57,952 bases of DNA, from assembly GCA_964546505.1 (NCBI GenBank), contig CAZJJZ010000005.1:1-57952 (forward strand), in the 5' to 3' direction. A program made the translations under genes and the position numbers. This DNA is from CAZJJZ01 sp964546505. Lineage in GTDB: Bacteria; Patescibacteriota; Gracilibacteria; UBA1369. Below are positions 24,327 to 32,906 of this stretch, piece after piece. Position 1 is the first letter of the stretch. Every line of letters starts with the position of its first letter. The notes under the pieces were generated by a model. That model did no database searches, had not been told where the DNA came from, and was given only the letters and a program-made list of their open reading frames with translations.

Positions 24327-25751
24327 GCCGATGAACAAACCAAAAACATTCTGCAGGAGGCCAATGCTAAAGCTAAGGAGATTTTGCTGGAAGCCAAGAA
24401 TGAGGCTTTCAAAAATTTAAATCAATTGAAAGAAGAGGAGGAGAAAAAGCGACAGCAGTTGGATCAGCTGGAGTCTAGACTATTGAATAAGGAGGAAAAT
24501 CTGGAGAAGAAAATTCAACAGGCGGATACCTTGCGCGAGGATTTGGAAAAGAAAAATGAAACGATTCGCCAAATTAAAGATGAGACAGAGAAATTGAAGG
24601 ATTTACAGAAATTGGAATTGGAAAAAGTCGCCGGTCTGAGTAAAGACGAGGCAAAAGCAATCTTATTAAAAGAAGTCGAAGAAAAAGCCAAGGCGGATAT
24701 AGCAGAAACTATTCGACGTTCCGAAGCTCAGCTTAAAAAGGAAGCTGCTGATAAGGCAAAATTTATTTTGGCTGATGCTGTACAGAAATATGCGGCGGAA
24801 GTAGCTACAGAATCGACAGCTACAATAGTCAATTTGCCGGGTGATGATTTGAAAGGCAGAATTATTGGAAAAGAGGGGCGAAATGTGATGGCCTTCGAGC
24901 AAATTACTGGTGTGGACGTAATTATTGATGATACCCCTGGTTCTTTGGTAATTTCCGGTTTTGATTTAGTACGACGCTATATTGCCAAAATTGCCTTGGA
25001 AAAATTGATTGCTGATGGTCGTATCCATCCGGCTAGAATTGAAGAAGTGGTGGAGAAAACCAAACAAGAAGTGGATAATTTGATCAAAGAATTGGGAGAA
25101 AAGGCGGCCTTTGATGCTGGGGTGGCAGGTTTACCGGCCAATTTGATTAAATTACTAGGTCGTTTGAAGTTTAGAACCAGTCATGGTCAGAATGTACTTA
25201 AGCACTCTTTGGAGGTTTCCTATATCGCCTCAGCTTTAGCGGCTGAACTAGGTGCTGATGTCAATATCTGTAAACGTGCTGGCTTGCTACATGATATCGG
25301 CAAGGCTGTGGATCACGAAGTTCCTGGACATCATGCTGTGGTAGGCAGAGATATTTTGAAGAAATTTGATCTACATCCCGCTGTGATACATTGTGTAGAA
25401 ACCCATGAAGGTGAAATTGAGCCAAAATCGCTGGAAGCAATGATTGTAGCTGCTGCTAATCAGATTACTATCGCTCGTCCTGGTGCTAATAAAGATAATT
25501 TAGAAGCTTATATTAAACGTTTGGAGGAGCTGGAAAATGCGGTTAATTCTTTTGCTGGAGTACGTTCTACTTATGCTGTTCAGGCTGGTTCGGAAGTGAG
25601 GGTTTTTGTCAATCCGGAGGAAGTGGATGATGATGCAACTGTAATTTTGAGTAATAATATTGCCCGTAAATTGGAAAAAGACTTGCAATTTCCCGGTCAA
25701 ATCAAAATTAATGTAATTAGAGAAACTCGTTCAGAAGCCATTGCCAAATAA
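24327..25751 (+). CDS. rny: Ribonuclease Y, 5' end missing in assembly gap
   Basis: The frame is open from the first base after the N gap at 24316-24325 and gives 474 residues; full RNase Y is about 510-520 and begins with a membrane helix. Visible are the Lys/Glu-rich coiled coil (first ~150), the KH domain (G-R-I-I-G-K-E-G-R-N), and the HD domain with L-K-H-S-L-E-V and L-L-H-D-I-G-K. RNase Y is the membrane-bound endonuclease that starts mRNA decay. Bases just before the gap do not encode its membrane helix in any frame and are more GC-rich, so the join may be wrong. Confidence 0.93.
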   Translation, partial: ADEQTKNILQEANAKAKEILLEAKNEAFKNLNQLKEEEEKKRQQLDQLESRLLNKEENLEKKIQQADTLREDLEKKNETIRQIKDETEKLKDLQKLELEKVAGLSKDEAKAILLKEVEEKAKADIAETIRRSEAQLKKEAADKAKFILADAVQKYAAEVATESTATIVNLPGDDLKGRIIGKEGRNVMAFEQITGVDVIIDDTPGSLVISGFDLVRRYIAKIALEKLIADGRIHPARIEEVVEKTKQEVDNLIKELGEKAAFDAGVAGLPANLIKLLGRLKFRTSHGQNVLKHSLEVSYIASALAAELGADVNICKRAGLLHDIGKAVDHEVPGHHAVVGRDILKKFDLHPAVIHCVETHEGEIEPKSLEAMIVAAANQITIARPGANKDNLEAYIKRLEELENAVNSFAGVRSTYAVQAGSEVRVFVNPEEVDDDATVILSNNIARKLEKDLQFPGQIKINVIRETRSEAIAK

Positions 25752-25754
25752 TCT

Positions 25755-26609
25755 ATGACTGAAAATTTGGTTAGTAAATTCAGGGTAGAGCAGGAAAAAT
25801 TATTGATGATTGAAGATGTCTTGGGTTTTGATCGCGCCAGATTAATGGCTGTAGAAAACAAGTCCAAGGCATTTGCCGGTTTATCGACTTTACTATTCAA
25901 GCCCAAAGAAAGCGAAATTGAAATAGTTTATGAAGAAAAACGTTATGAAGCTTTTTGGCATTTGGTGGGTGTTTCCAAGTTTGAATACTTGCGTAAGGCC
26001 AAATACAAAGTACCGGTTGAGGACCATGTCAAAGAGGTGCAGTTAATGGAACGAGTTTTGCCAGTGCAGGGTTCAGTTTTTGAGATTGAAACCGTTGATC
26101 GTTGTAAAGAAGAGTATCGCAAGGAAATCATGGTTGAGGCATTAACGGCGAAAGAAAAGGACTTTTCGGACTATTTACGTTGTGATTATCGGCCCATAAC
26201 ATCCACAGATCAATTGACAATAGATGGTGCCAAAATTGTCAATCTGGAAGCTAAATCCAGTTTTCTGGTCAGAGAAGTGCTGAATGTTTTAAGTAAGCCG
26301 ATTAAGGCTGATGAAATTTTACAGGAAAGCGTTATTATCCATGAATTGAATCTCTTTTTCTTTCCTGTCTATGTATTTGAATATCACTGGGTGTCCAAAA
26401 ACAAAAAGGCAATGGTGTCATTTAATGGAGCTAACGGTGAAATCTCATTCAAAGCTACCAAAATCGGTGAGACTTTGGGTGGAGCTTTTACTGCTGATGA
26501 TTTGTTTGAAATGGGTAAAGAAATTGCCGCTACCATTATACCTGGCGGTGGCATTGCCATGATGATGGGTAAGAAAGCGATAGAAATGGTTTCTAAAAAG
26601 AAAAATTAA
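25755..26609 (+). CDS. Hypothetical protein encoded after rny
   Basis: 284 residues, not recognised. No signal peptide. Mixed alpha/beta, with a beta-rich middle (F-F-F-P-V-Y-V-F-E-Y-H-W near residue 205) and a Gly-rich, hydrophobic C-terminus (I-I-P-G-G-G-I-A-M-M-M-G) that could associate with a membrane. It begins 3 nt after the rny stop, so it is translated from the same message; a role near RNase Y is possible but unproven. Confidence 0.65.
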   Translation: MTENLVSKFRVEQEKLLMIEDVLGFDRARLMAVENKSKAFAGLSTLLFKPKESEIEIVYEEKRYEAFWHLVGVSKFEYLRKAKYKVPVEDHVKEVQLMERVLPVQGSVFEIETVDRCKEEYRKEIMVEALTAKEKDFSDYLRCDYRPITSTDQLTIDGAKIVNLEAKSSFLVREVLNVLSKPIKADEILQESVIIHELNLFFFPVYVFEYHWVSKNKKAMVSFNGANGEISFKATKIGETLGGAFTADDLFEMGKEIAATIIPGGGIAMMMGKKAIEMVSKKKN

Positions 26610-26612
26610 TTA

Positions 26613-26641
26613 TTGACAGAGTTTTTGTCTCGACTTATATT
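26613..26641 (+). promoter_or_regulatory. groESL promoter
   Basis: Consensus TTGACA (26613-26618), 17-bp spacer, TATATT (26636-26641). The CIRCE element begins 2 bases after the -10 box. Confidence 0.85.
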
Positions 26642-26642
26642 A

Positions 26643-26669
26643 TTAGCACTCACCTTCAAGGTGTGCTAA
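26643..26669 (+). promoter_or_regulatory. CIRCE operator (HrcA site)
   Basis: TTAGCACTC (26643-26651), 9-nt spacer, GTGTGCTAA (26661-26669). It matches the CIRCE consensus TTAGCACTC-N9-GAGTGCTAA with one mismatch in the right arm. It overlaps the transcription start of groES and predicts repression by HrcA, released on heat or protein stress. No hrcA gene lies in this window. Confidence 0.93.
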
Positions 26670-26698
26670 AGATAAGTATATCATTTAACCAAAGTGCT

Positions 26699-27010
26699 AT
26701 GAGTGATATTTCTAAAAGAATTAAACCGATGCAAGATCGAATTTTGCTAAAAGGTTTAAGTGATGTTGATACTTCCGCTTCAGGAATTATCATTCCAGAA
26801 ACCGCCAAAAAAGATCGTCCGCAGAAAGCGGAGGTAGTCGCGGTCGGTCCGGGTAAGCGTGATGAAAAAGGGGTGATTCATCCCCTGGAAGTAAGGGTGG
26901 GCGATGTGGTGATTTTTTCCAAGTATGCGCCTGATGAAATTCAATTAGAGGGTGAAGAATTCATTATTGCCAGGGAAGATCATATTTTGGCAATCGTCGA
27001 GAAAAAATAA
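26699..27010 (+). CDS. groES: Co-chaperonin GroES
   Basis: 103 residues from ATG 26699; a longer in-frame start would lie within the CIRCE element and is rejected. The sequence has the family pattern I-K-P-M-Q-D-R-I-L-L-K, a mobile loop with T-S-A-S-G-I-I-I-P-E-T-A, and V-G-D-V-V-I-F-S-K-Y-A. GroES forms the heptameric lid of the GroEL folding chamber. First gene of the CIRCE-controlled operon. Confidence 0.96.
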   Translation: MSDISKRIKPMQDRILLKGLSDVDTSASGIIIPETAKKDRPQKAEVVAVGPGKRDEKGVIHPLEVRVGDVVIFSKYAPDEIQLEGEEFIIAREDHILAIVEKK

Positions 27011-27035
27011 TTACTAATTCTAACTTTTAACAACT

Positions 27036-28700
27036 ATGGCTAAAGATATTAAATTTGGAGATGAGGCCAGAAAAAAAATGATAACAGGTGTTACTAAACT
27101 GGCCAAAACAGTCAAATTAACCATTGGACCCAAAGGTCGTAATGTGATCTTGGATAAAAAATATGGCTCACCGTTAATTACCAACGATGGTGTGACCATT
27201 GCTAAGGAAATTGATTTCAAAGATCCGTACGAAAACATGGGAGCTCAAATGGTGAAAGATGCTGCTAGTAAAACCAATGATGTGGCTGGAGATGGTACAA
27301 CTACCGCAACGATTCTGACTGAAGCGATGATTGTGGAAGGACATCGGAATATTACAGCCGGCGCTGATCCAATTGCGCTTAAACGTGGTATGGAAAAGGC
27401 GGTGGAAAAAGCTTGTGAAGTGTTGGAAAAAATGAAAACTGAAGTTGGAGATTCAAAAGACAAAATTCGCCAGGTGGCGACTATTTCCGCACAAGATGCT
27501 AATGTGGGTACTTTGATTGCCGATGTTTTGGAAATGGTAGGTCATGACGGTGTGATAACGGTTGAAGAATCACAGGCTATGGGTTTGGAAAAAGAAGTGG
27601 TCAAGGGTATGCAGTTTGATAATGGCTATATTTCTCCGTACATGGTTACCGATCCACAAAGGATGGAAGCTGTTTATGAAGATGCGCATATTTTGATTAC
27701 AGATAAAAAACTTTCATCTATTCAGGAATTGGTGCCAGTAATTGAAAAAGTTGCCGCTCAGGGCAAGAAAGAACTGGTTATAATCTGTGAAGATTTGGAT
27801 GGTGAGGCTTTAACTACTTTAATTTTAAATAAAATTCGGGGAATCTTTAGTGTTCTTGCGGTAAAGGCACCTGCATATGGAGATAGACGTAAAGAAATGC
27901 TCAAAGATATTGCGGCTTTGACTGGAGGCAAGGTCATCACAGAAGAACTTGGTTTGAAATTGGCAAATGTGGAATTCGCGGATTTGGGAAGAGCGCGTAA
28001 AGTTGTTGCCGATAAAGATAAAACCACTGTGGTGGAAGGTAAAGGTGATAAAAAAGAAGTGGAAGCAAGGGTAGCAGAAATCAAGGTGATGATGGAAAAG
28101 TCTACTTCCGATTTTGACAAGGAAAAATTAGCTGAAAGATTAGCTAAATTGGCTGGTGGAGTGGGTGTGATCCGTGTGGGTGCAGCCACAGAAGTGGAAT
28201 TGAAGGAAAAGAAATTACGTATTGAAGACGCCGTGGCTGCCACCAAAGCAGCTGTGGCTGAGGGAATTATTCCGGGCGGTGGAGTGGCATTGATGCAAGT
28301 TGCTAAAGAATTAGTTAGTTTAGCTGGAGAGCAAACAGATGAAGGAACTGGTGCTCATATCGTTATGACGGCTTTGGCTCAACCTTTGTTAAGCATCGCT
28401 TTCAATGCTGGTTTGAAACCAGAAGTTGTGGCTCATAAAGTAGCTACAGCAAAGGCGGGTATGGGCTTTGATTTCTCCAAATTCACCAAAAATATGTTGA
28501 TGGATGATGCAACATTGGATGGAGCAATGGTCGATATGGTTAAATCAGGTATTATTGATCCAAAAATGGTGGCACGCGCAGCGCTACAAAATGCGGTGTC
28601 TGTAGCCGGGACTTTCCTGACTACAGAAGCGGCCGTGGTTGACTTGCCAGAGAAGGAGAAGAAGGTGTCGATGGCCCCAGGAATGGACGACATGATGTAA
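27036..28700 (+). CDS. groEL: Chaperonin GroEL
   Basis: 554 residues. The ATP site is intact: K-L-T-I-G-P-K-G-R-N-V, D-G-V-T-I-A-K-E-I and D-V-A-G-D-G-T-T-T-A-T. Apical-domain G-Y-I-S-P-Y-M and the signature A-A-V-A-E-G-I-I-P-G-G-G-V-A-L are present. The C-terminus ends in A-P-G-M-D-D-M-M instead of the long Gly-Gly-Met repeat tail seen in E. coli. It lies 25 nt after groES and is co-regulated through CIRCE. Confidence 0.97.
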   Translation: MAKDIKFGDEARKKMITGVTKLAKTVKLTIGPKGRNVILDKKYGSPLITNDGVTIAKEIDFKDPYENMGAQMVKDAASKTNDVAGDGTTTATILTEAMIVEGHRNITAGADPIALKRGMEKAVEKACEVLEKMKTEVGDSKDKIRQVATISAQDANVGTLIADVLEMVGHDGVITVEESQAMGLEKEVVKGMQFDNGYISPYMVTDPQRMEAVYEDAHILITDKKLSSIQELVPVIEKVAAQGKKELVIICEDLDGEALTTLILNKIRGIFSVLAVKAPAYGDRRKEMLKDIAALTGGKVITEELGLKLANVEFADLGRARKVVADKDKTTVVEGKGDKKEVEARVAEIKVMMEKSTSDFDKEKLAERLAKLAGGVGVIRVGAATEVELKEKKLRIEDAVAATKAAVAEGIIPGGGVALMQVAKELVSLAGEQTDEGTGAHIVMTALAQPLLSIAFNAGLKPEVVAHKVATAKAGMGFDFSKFTKNMLMDDATLDGAMVDMVKSGIIDPKMVARAALQNAVSVAGTFLTTEAAVVDLPEKEKKVSMAPGMDDMM

Positions 28701-28710
28701 AAACCTTTTC

Positions 28711-28750
28711 AAGCTTCGCGTCGCGTTGTCGCTCAAACCAAAAATTCGTC
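28711..28750. repeat. Dispersed palindromic repeat, copy 2 (half)
   Basis: TTCGCGTCGCGTTGTCGCTCAAA followed by CCAAAAATTCGTC is nearly identical to the left arm of the copy at 29276. The right arm is not present, so this is a partial copy. It lies just after groEL. Confidence 0.65.
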
Positions 28751-28787
28751 TTTAGTATCATGAGTAGGCATTTGGAAATACTTCATG

Positions 28788-28816
28788 TTGACATTTGTGC
28801 CTAAGTATGCTTTAAT
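28788..28816 (+). promoter_or_regulatory. Promoter of the small secreted-protein gene
   Basis: TTGACA (28788-28793), 17-bp spacer, TTTAAT (28811-28816). A leader of about 58 nt precedes ATG 28881. Confidence 0.55.
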
Positions 28817-28880
28817 CTAGCTAAGCTATTTCAGCTACAAAAGCATGGTGCTAGTGTAGTTTGAAGGCTAAAAGCGTCCG

Positions 28881-29186
28881 ATGAAATACGAAAAAATCGC
28901 GTCTATCTTACTGATAATGCTTTCCTTTGCTCTCGTAGCAAAGGAGGCAATCGCGGTTTTCACACCGCCACCCGCCGCATTCGACTACTCCGATAAGGGG
29001 AGGGGATGTTGGGAGGAGGAACCGCAGGAAAAACACTGTGGTTGGGACCGAGAGGTCGCCCACTCGCATGAGATTGATGTGATGTGGGACGGCCAAGCGA
29101 TCAACCGGGAAATTGAGGAGCTTGAGAACCCCAAGCTCTTCACCCCGCTAGAGCAACACCCCCAAGTGGGGTGTAAATGTCGCTGA
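28881..29186 (+). CDS. Small secreted protein of unknown function
   Basis: 101 residues. A clear signal peptide (Lys at 2 and 5, hydrophobic core, cleavage after A-I-A near residue 25) is followed by a short acidic mature protein with four Cys (G-C-W, K-H-C-G-W, and G-C-K-C at the end) and a Pro-rich start, suggesting disulfide bonds. I know no family. The DNA is more GC-rich than the flanking genes. It has its own promoter and terminator, which supports a real gene. Confidence 0.55.
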   Translation: MKYEKIASILLIMLSFALVAKEAIAVFTPPPAAFDYSDKGRGCWEEEPQEKHCGWDREVAHSHEIDVMWDGQAINREIEELENPKLFTPLEQHPQVGCKCR

Positions 29187-29201
29187 CGCTGACCATTTTT
29201 A

Positions 29202-29233
29202 CCCCCTGATATTCGAAAGAAATCAGGGGGTTT
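29202..29233 (+). terminator. Terminator after the small secreted-protein gene
   Basis: CCCCCTGAT (29202-29210) pairs with ATCAGGGGG (29222-29230), a 9-bp GC-rich stem with an 11-nt loop, then TTT. A run of five T also lies just before it (29196-29200). Confidence 0.65.
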
Positions 29234-29275
29234 CCCTTATGCAAAAAAGCCTAATATACAATTTTTATTTCGTAG

Positions 29276-29372
29276 ACGCGTCGCGTTGTCGCTCAAAAAC
29301 AAAATCCGTCCTCACGTATATTAATACGCTGCGGCGGATTTTGTTTTTGGCTCCTAGCGGCGCTCGCTTGAA
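29276..29372. repeat. Dispersed palindromic repeat, copy 3 (complete)
   Basis: A ~97-bp imperfect palindrome. The inner arms CAAAAACAAAATCCG and CGGATTTTGTTTTTG are exact; the loop carries TCCTCACGT-(9 nt)-CGCTGCGG. The outer arms GCGTCGCGTTGTCGCTC and the complement of GCGGCGCTCGC are similar but imperfect. Parts of it recur at 10690-10800 and 28711-28750. Confidence 0.75.
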
Positions 29373-29410
29373 ATGATTTTTAGTTTTAGCTCTTGCTGTT
29401 ACTGGTTTAG

Positions 29411-29515
29411 GGGAGGCCTTATGCATGGGTACATGCATTGCGGAGGGGGGCTTATGCATGGGTACATGCATTGCGGAGGGGAGGCCTTATGCATGAGTAC
29501 ATGCATGCTGGCCTT
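29411..29515. repeat. Three tandem ~33-35-bp palindromic units
   Basis: CTTATGCATGGGTACATGCATTGCGGAGGGG begins at 29418, 29451 and 29486 (the last has GAG for GGG and diverges after ATGCATGC). Each unit contains the hairpin TGCATG/CATGCA around a GGTA or AGTA loop. The spacing is 33 and 35 bp, about three helical turns. Function unknown. Confidence 0.8.
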
Positions 29516-29663
29516 ATATTCAAAATATCTTCACCTATCAGTACTGCGCTGCGGGTATTGCTTACTTGATATTTCTCATTAAATAAGTTGTTTCCCCATG
29601 CAAATAGCTTTTGCGTTCTGCTGGTTTTTGCGCTAAAATTTGGACAGAAAATTTTCAAAACAA

Positions 29664-30194
29664 ATGTCTAAATCAATAAAAAAAGTGGAATTGGCGGCGG
29701 ATGAAGGAGTGGTGGATTTGCGCAGTAAAGATCGTTTGCAGGCTGGTTTCAAGGTACACAAAATTGAAGACAACAAGCTAGAAATTTCACCCGCGGTAGA
29801 GGATTTGAGTTTTCGAAGTCAAAACCATACTGGCGAGGCGCAATCGCCCAAACATCTCGATCCAGATGAAATTAATCGTCGAATGGAAAGTTTTGCCGAG
29901 AAGCTGGAAAAGGTAGTGGTAAAAGTTGCCCCTGCGGAACAGAAAGATGAAGCTTCTGCGGCTAAAGATTTGATAAAAGTGAAATTCGTTAAATTTGTAC
30001 AATTGGTGGCTAGTCGTGATTTTATGAGCGTGTTGGAGAAAAATCAGGATGAAGATATTATCATTTCTTCCAACTTACTAACCGATTTAGCTGGAGCGGT
30101 TGATCAAAAAACCGGCGATAAAAAAATTCCCATCATCTTCATAGTGGGATTGGCGATCGGCGTGGTTTTAACTTATTTTTTATTTAGAAGATAA
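29664..30194 (+). CDS. Hypothetical tail-anchored membrane protein
   Basis: 176 residues from ATG 29664; an in-frame TTG at 29640 is less likely. A charged soluble region (1-150) with acidic and Lys-rich helices ends in one C-terminal hydrophobic helix (I-I-F-I-V-G-L-A-I-G-V-V-L-T-Y-F-L-F) and R-R, the pattern of a C-terminal anchor with the bulk of the protein in the cytosol. No family recognised. Its stop overlaps the pyrH start (TAATG), so it is the first gene of the pyrH-frr-rseP operon. Confidence 0.65.
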   Translation: MSKSIKKVELAADEGVVDLRSKDRLQAGFKVHKIEDNKLEISPAVEDLSFRSQNHTGEAQSPKHLDPDEINRRMESFAEKLEKVVVKVAPAEQKDEASAAKDLIKVKFVKFVQLVASRDFMSVLEKNQDEDIIISSNLLTDLAGAVDQKTGDKKIPIIFIVGLAIGVVLTYFLFRR

Positions 30195-30924
30195 TGCTGA
30201 AATATCCAAGAGTGATGTTAAAAATTTCCGGTGAAGTTTTGGCCGGAGAAAATCGTTGGGGTTTGGATTTTGTGATGTTGCAAACTTTAGCGCAGGAAAT
30301 CAAACAAGTTTATGAAATGGGTGTGGAATTAGTTTTGGTGGTAGGTGGAGGAAATATTTGGCGTTTTAGGGATTTTGCCCATACTCATATTGATAGAACC
30401 AGTTCGGATTATTTGGGAATGTTGGCCACAGTGATGAATTCCATTGCCTTGCAAAGTACTTTGCAAGGTATGAATGTACCTGTGAAAGTAATGTCTTCGT
30501 TAAATCTTCCACAATTAGCTGATGATTATCAGGTGAGGCATGCTCGCAAAGCCCTGGAACAAAAAACCGTCGTAATTTGTGCTGGCGGAACTGGTAATCC
30601 TTACTTTACCACCGACTCCGCGGCAGCTTTGCGAGCGGTGGAACTTTCCTGTAATGCTATGTTAAAGGCTTCAAATGTTGACTATATTTATGATAAAGAC
30701 CCCCAAAAAGACCCCACAGCCAAACCTTATGAAACAATTACTTACCACGAAGTTTTGGAAAAGGAATTGAAATTGATGGATTTAACAGCCATTTCCCTTT
30801 GCATGGTCAATAACATTCCAATCNNNNNNNNNNNNNNNNNNNNNNNNNNNNNNNNNNNNNNAAAAAACAGGGAAGTATTGCTAAGGTAGTGGCCGGTGAG
30901 AAAATAGGAACACTAGTAATTTAA
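30194..30924 (+). CDS. pyrH: UMP kinase, interrupted by an N gap
   Basis: About 243 codons with 38 N at 30824-30861. Before the gap: M-L-K-I-S-G-E-V-L-A-G, V-V-G-G-G-N-I-W-R, D-Y-L-G-M-L-A-T-V-M-N and C-A-G-G-T-G-N-P-Y-F-T-T-D, all UMP-kinase signatures. After it, a different frame gives Q-G-S-I-A-K-V-V-A-G-E and G-T-L-V-I then TAA at 30924, the expected C-terminus; the gap length is therefore only an estimate. It makes UDP from UMP and ATP in pyrimidine synthesis. Confidence 0.93.
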
Positions 30925-30934
30925 CTTCAATTTT

Positions 30935-31495
30935 ATGTCTTTAGATAAAGTTTATAAAGATTTAGAGGAAGGACTCAAAAAAACCTTGGAACATTTAAAG
31001 GATGAATACGCCGGTCTACAAATCGGCCGTGCCAGCTCAGCAATGGTAGAGAGAATTCAAGTTGAGGCGTATGGTTCCATGCAGCCACTCAAAAATTCTG
31101 CCAATATTTCTGTACCTGATGCCAAAACTATTCAGATTCAACCTTGGGATAGAGGTCTTTTGCAGGCTATTGAAAAAGCGATTAAGATTTCAGACTTAGG
31201 TTTAATGCCCAATAATGACGGTGTGGTGATTCGCTTAAATGTTCCACCATTGACTGAAGAACGTCGTCGAGATTTGACCAAAGTTGTGGGAAAAATGGCG
31301 GAAGAGGCAAAAATTGCAATTAGAAATCTGCGCCATGAAGCCATGGAAAGCTGTAAAAAAATGGAAAAAGATTCTTTAATTTCAGAAGACGAGCGTAAGG
31401 GTGCGGAAAAAAAGATTCAGGAAAAAGTGGATACTTTTAATAAAGAAGTGGAAGGAGTGTCTAAGGCCAAGGAAAAAGATATATTAACCATCTAG
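30935..31495 (+). CDS. frr: Ribosome recycling factor
   Basis: 186 residues, the normal family length. It shows G-R-A-S-S-A-M-V-E-R-I, Y-G-S-M-Q-P-L, I-Q-P-W-D, N-N-D-G-V-V-I-R-L-N-V-P-P-L-T-E-E-R-R-R and the C-terminal coiled coil with I-R-N-L-R-H-E. It splits post-termination ribosomes together with EF-G. It lies 10 nt after pyrH in the conserved pyrH-frr order. Confidence 0.97.
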   Translation: MSLDKVYKDLEEGLKKTLEHLKDEYAGLQIGRASSAMVERIQVEAYGSMQPLKNSANISVPDAKTIQIQPWDRGLLQAIEKAIKISDLGLMPNNDGVVIRLNVPPLTEERRRDLTKVVGKMAEEAKIAIRNLRHEAMESCKKMEKDSLISEDERKGAEKKIQEKVDTFNKEVEGVSKAKEKDILTI

Positions 31496-31496
31496 C

Positions 31497-32906
31497 ATGC
31501 AAATTCTAATCACGATTGTCGTTTTTGTTTTGGTGATTTCTTTACTGGTTTTGGTTCATGAGTTAGGTCATTTTTGGGCTGCTAAAATTGCAGGTGTGAA
31601 AGTGGAAGAATTTGGCTTTGGCCTACCTCCTCGGCTGTGGGGATTTAAACCTAAGAAGAGTGAGGTAATTTATTCAATCAATGCTATTCCTTTTGGTGGA
31701 TTTGTGCGACTCTTTGGAGAGGAATTGGTGGAGAATAAAATCAAAAAGGGGGCCAGAAGTTTCGCGGCGAAAGGAATTGGTTGGAAGGTTTTGATTGTGG
31801 TGGCAGGCGTGGTGATGAATTTTTTATTCGCCTGGTTAATGCTGATTGTTGGTTATAATGTTGGTATGAAGCCAATATATTTGAATGAAGGTGATTTCTT
31901 AAGTGGGGTCAAAAGTGGCGAAATAGTTCTGCAGGAGGGCGCAATGGAAGGTAAAACTCAGCAAAGTTTTCTCAGACCCGTAATGGCGGAAGTGCCAGCT
32001 TGGCTAGCCGCCTACGGAGTCAGGCCTGGAGCAGAGATAATTCAAATTAATGGCCAACAGCTGCTTTCTGAACAGCAATTTGGACTTGCCTTGCAAAATC
32101 AGGGACAGGCCGTTTGGCGAGTGAAGGATAGTGGTAGCAACTATAGAGATGTTCAGGTGACAATTCCGCGTCTGGCAGGGTTGGTGGTGACGGGTGTAGA
32201 GCAGAATTCCTTGGCAAGCAGCAGTGACTTGCGCGTCGGTGATCGGATTTTAACAGTTAATGGTCAGGATATAGTGGGGGTAGAGGACTACTTTAATGCT
32301 AAATCCACTCAGAAAGAACAAATTAAACTGACAATTTCTAGGGAAAATAATGTGTTCGATAAAACTATTCAGTTGGATCAGAGTGGTTTATTGGGTGTAT
32401 ATTTGGGGCAAATTACCGGTGACAATTGGCAGGGATTACAATATTATTTTAAGCCGGTTAGCTATTCTTTAGTACAAATTAATCCTCAACAATTGGCCTG
32501 GTGGCAAATTCCGGGTAAAGCGGCCGGAGATTTGTGGGGGTTGGGAGTATATAGTCTGAGTTCATTGGTAGATGTATTTTCATCTCTATTTACACGTTTT
32601 CAGGTGCCTGAAGGAGTGATGGGGCCAGTTGGAATCGCGCAAATGACTTATGTTTATTTGCAGGAGGGATTAAGTACAATGATTCAATTTGTGGCTTTGC
32701 TGTCCCTAAGCTTGGGAATTATCAATATTTTACCCTTTCCAGGTTTGGATGGCGGTAGATTGGCACTGATTCTGATTCCTAAAATTTTCAATCGTACTTT
32801 GGATGCCAAATTGGAGGCCTATATCAATATGATTGGCTTTCTACTGTTGATTTTGCTGATTTTATTGGTTACCTTCAATGATTTGGCGCGTTTAATTACT
32901 GGATAA
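31497..32906 (+). CDS. rseP: RseP/site-2-protease-family intramembrane metalloprotease
   Basis: 469 residues. The zinc motif H-E-L-G-H (His21-Glu22-His25) lies in the first membrane helix and the third ligand motif N-I-L-P-F-P-G-L-D-G-G near the C-terminus. Two PDZ-like segments (about 155-200 and 225-265, the second with L-R-V-G-D-R-I-L-T-V-N-G) lie between. The family cleaves membrane-spanning regulators or signal-peptide remnants. It starts 1 nt after the frr stop, ending the operon. Confidence 0.93.
   Translation: MQILITIVVFVLVISLLVLVHELGHFWAAKIAGVKVEEFGFGLPPRLWGFKPKKSEVIYSINAIPFGGFVRLFGEELVENKIKKGARSFAAKGIGWKVLIVVAGVVMNFLFAWLMLIVGYNVGMKPIYLNEGDFLSGVKSGEIVLQEGAMEGKTQQSFLRPVMAEVPAWLAAYGVRPGAEIIQINGQQLLSEQQFGLALQNQGQAVWRVKDSGSNYRDVQVTIPRLAGLVVTGVEQNSLASSSDLRVGDRILTVNGQDIVGVEDYFNAKSTQKEQIKLTISRENNVFDKTIQLDQSGLLGVYLGQITGDNWQGLQYYFKPVSYSLVQINPQQLAWWQIPGKAAGDLWGLGVYSLSSLVDVFSSLFTRFQVPEGVMGPVGIAQMTYVYLQEGLSTMIQFVALLSLSLGIINILPFPGLDGGRLALILIPKIFNRTLDAKLEAYINMIGFLLLILLILLVTFNDLARLITG

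Larger units (their letters stand above)
29187..29663. other. Non-coding repeat region 29187-29663
   Basis: About 480 bases without a supported gene, holding a terminator, a full palindromic repeat (29276-29372) and three short tandem palindromic units (29411-29515). Short ORFs through the repeats have repeat-driven sequence and are not credible. Confidence 0.7.

Noticed and set aside
29411..29515. CRISPR array
   Set aside because: Only three units without spacers of constant length and no cas genes; the units are contiguous tandem repeats.
29265..29658. Short ORFs across the palindromic tandem units
   Set aside because: Their sequence (repeated M-H-V-P-M-H-K) simply reads the DNA repeat, and neither has a start signal.
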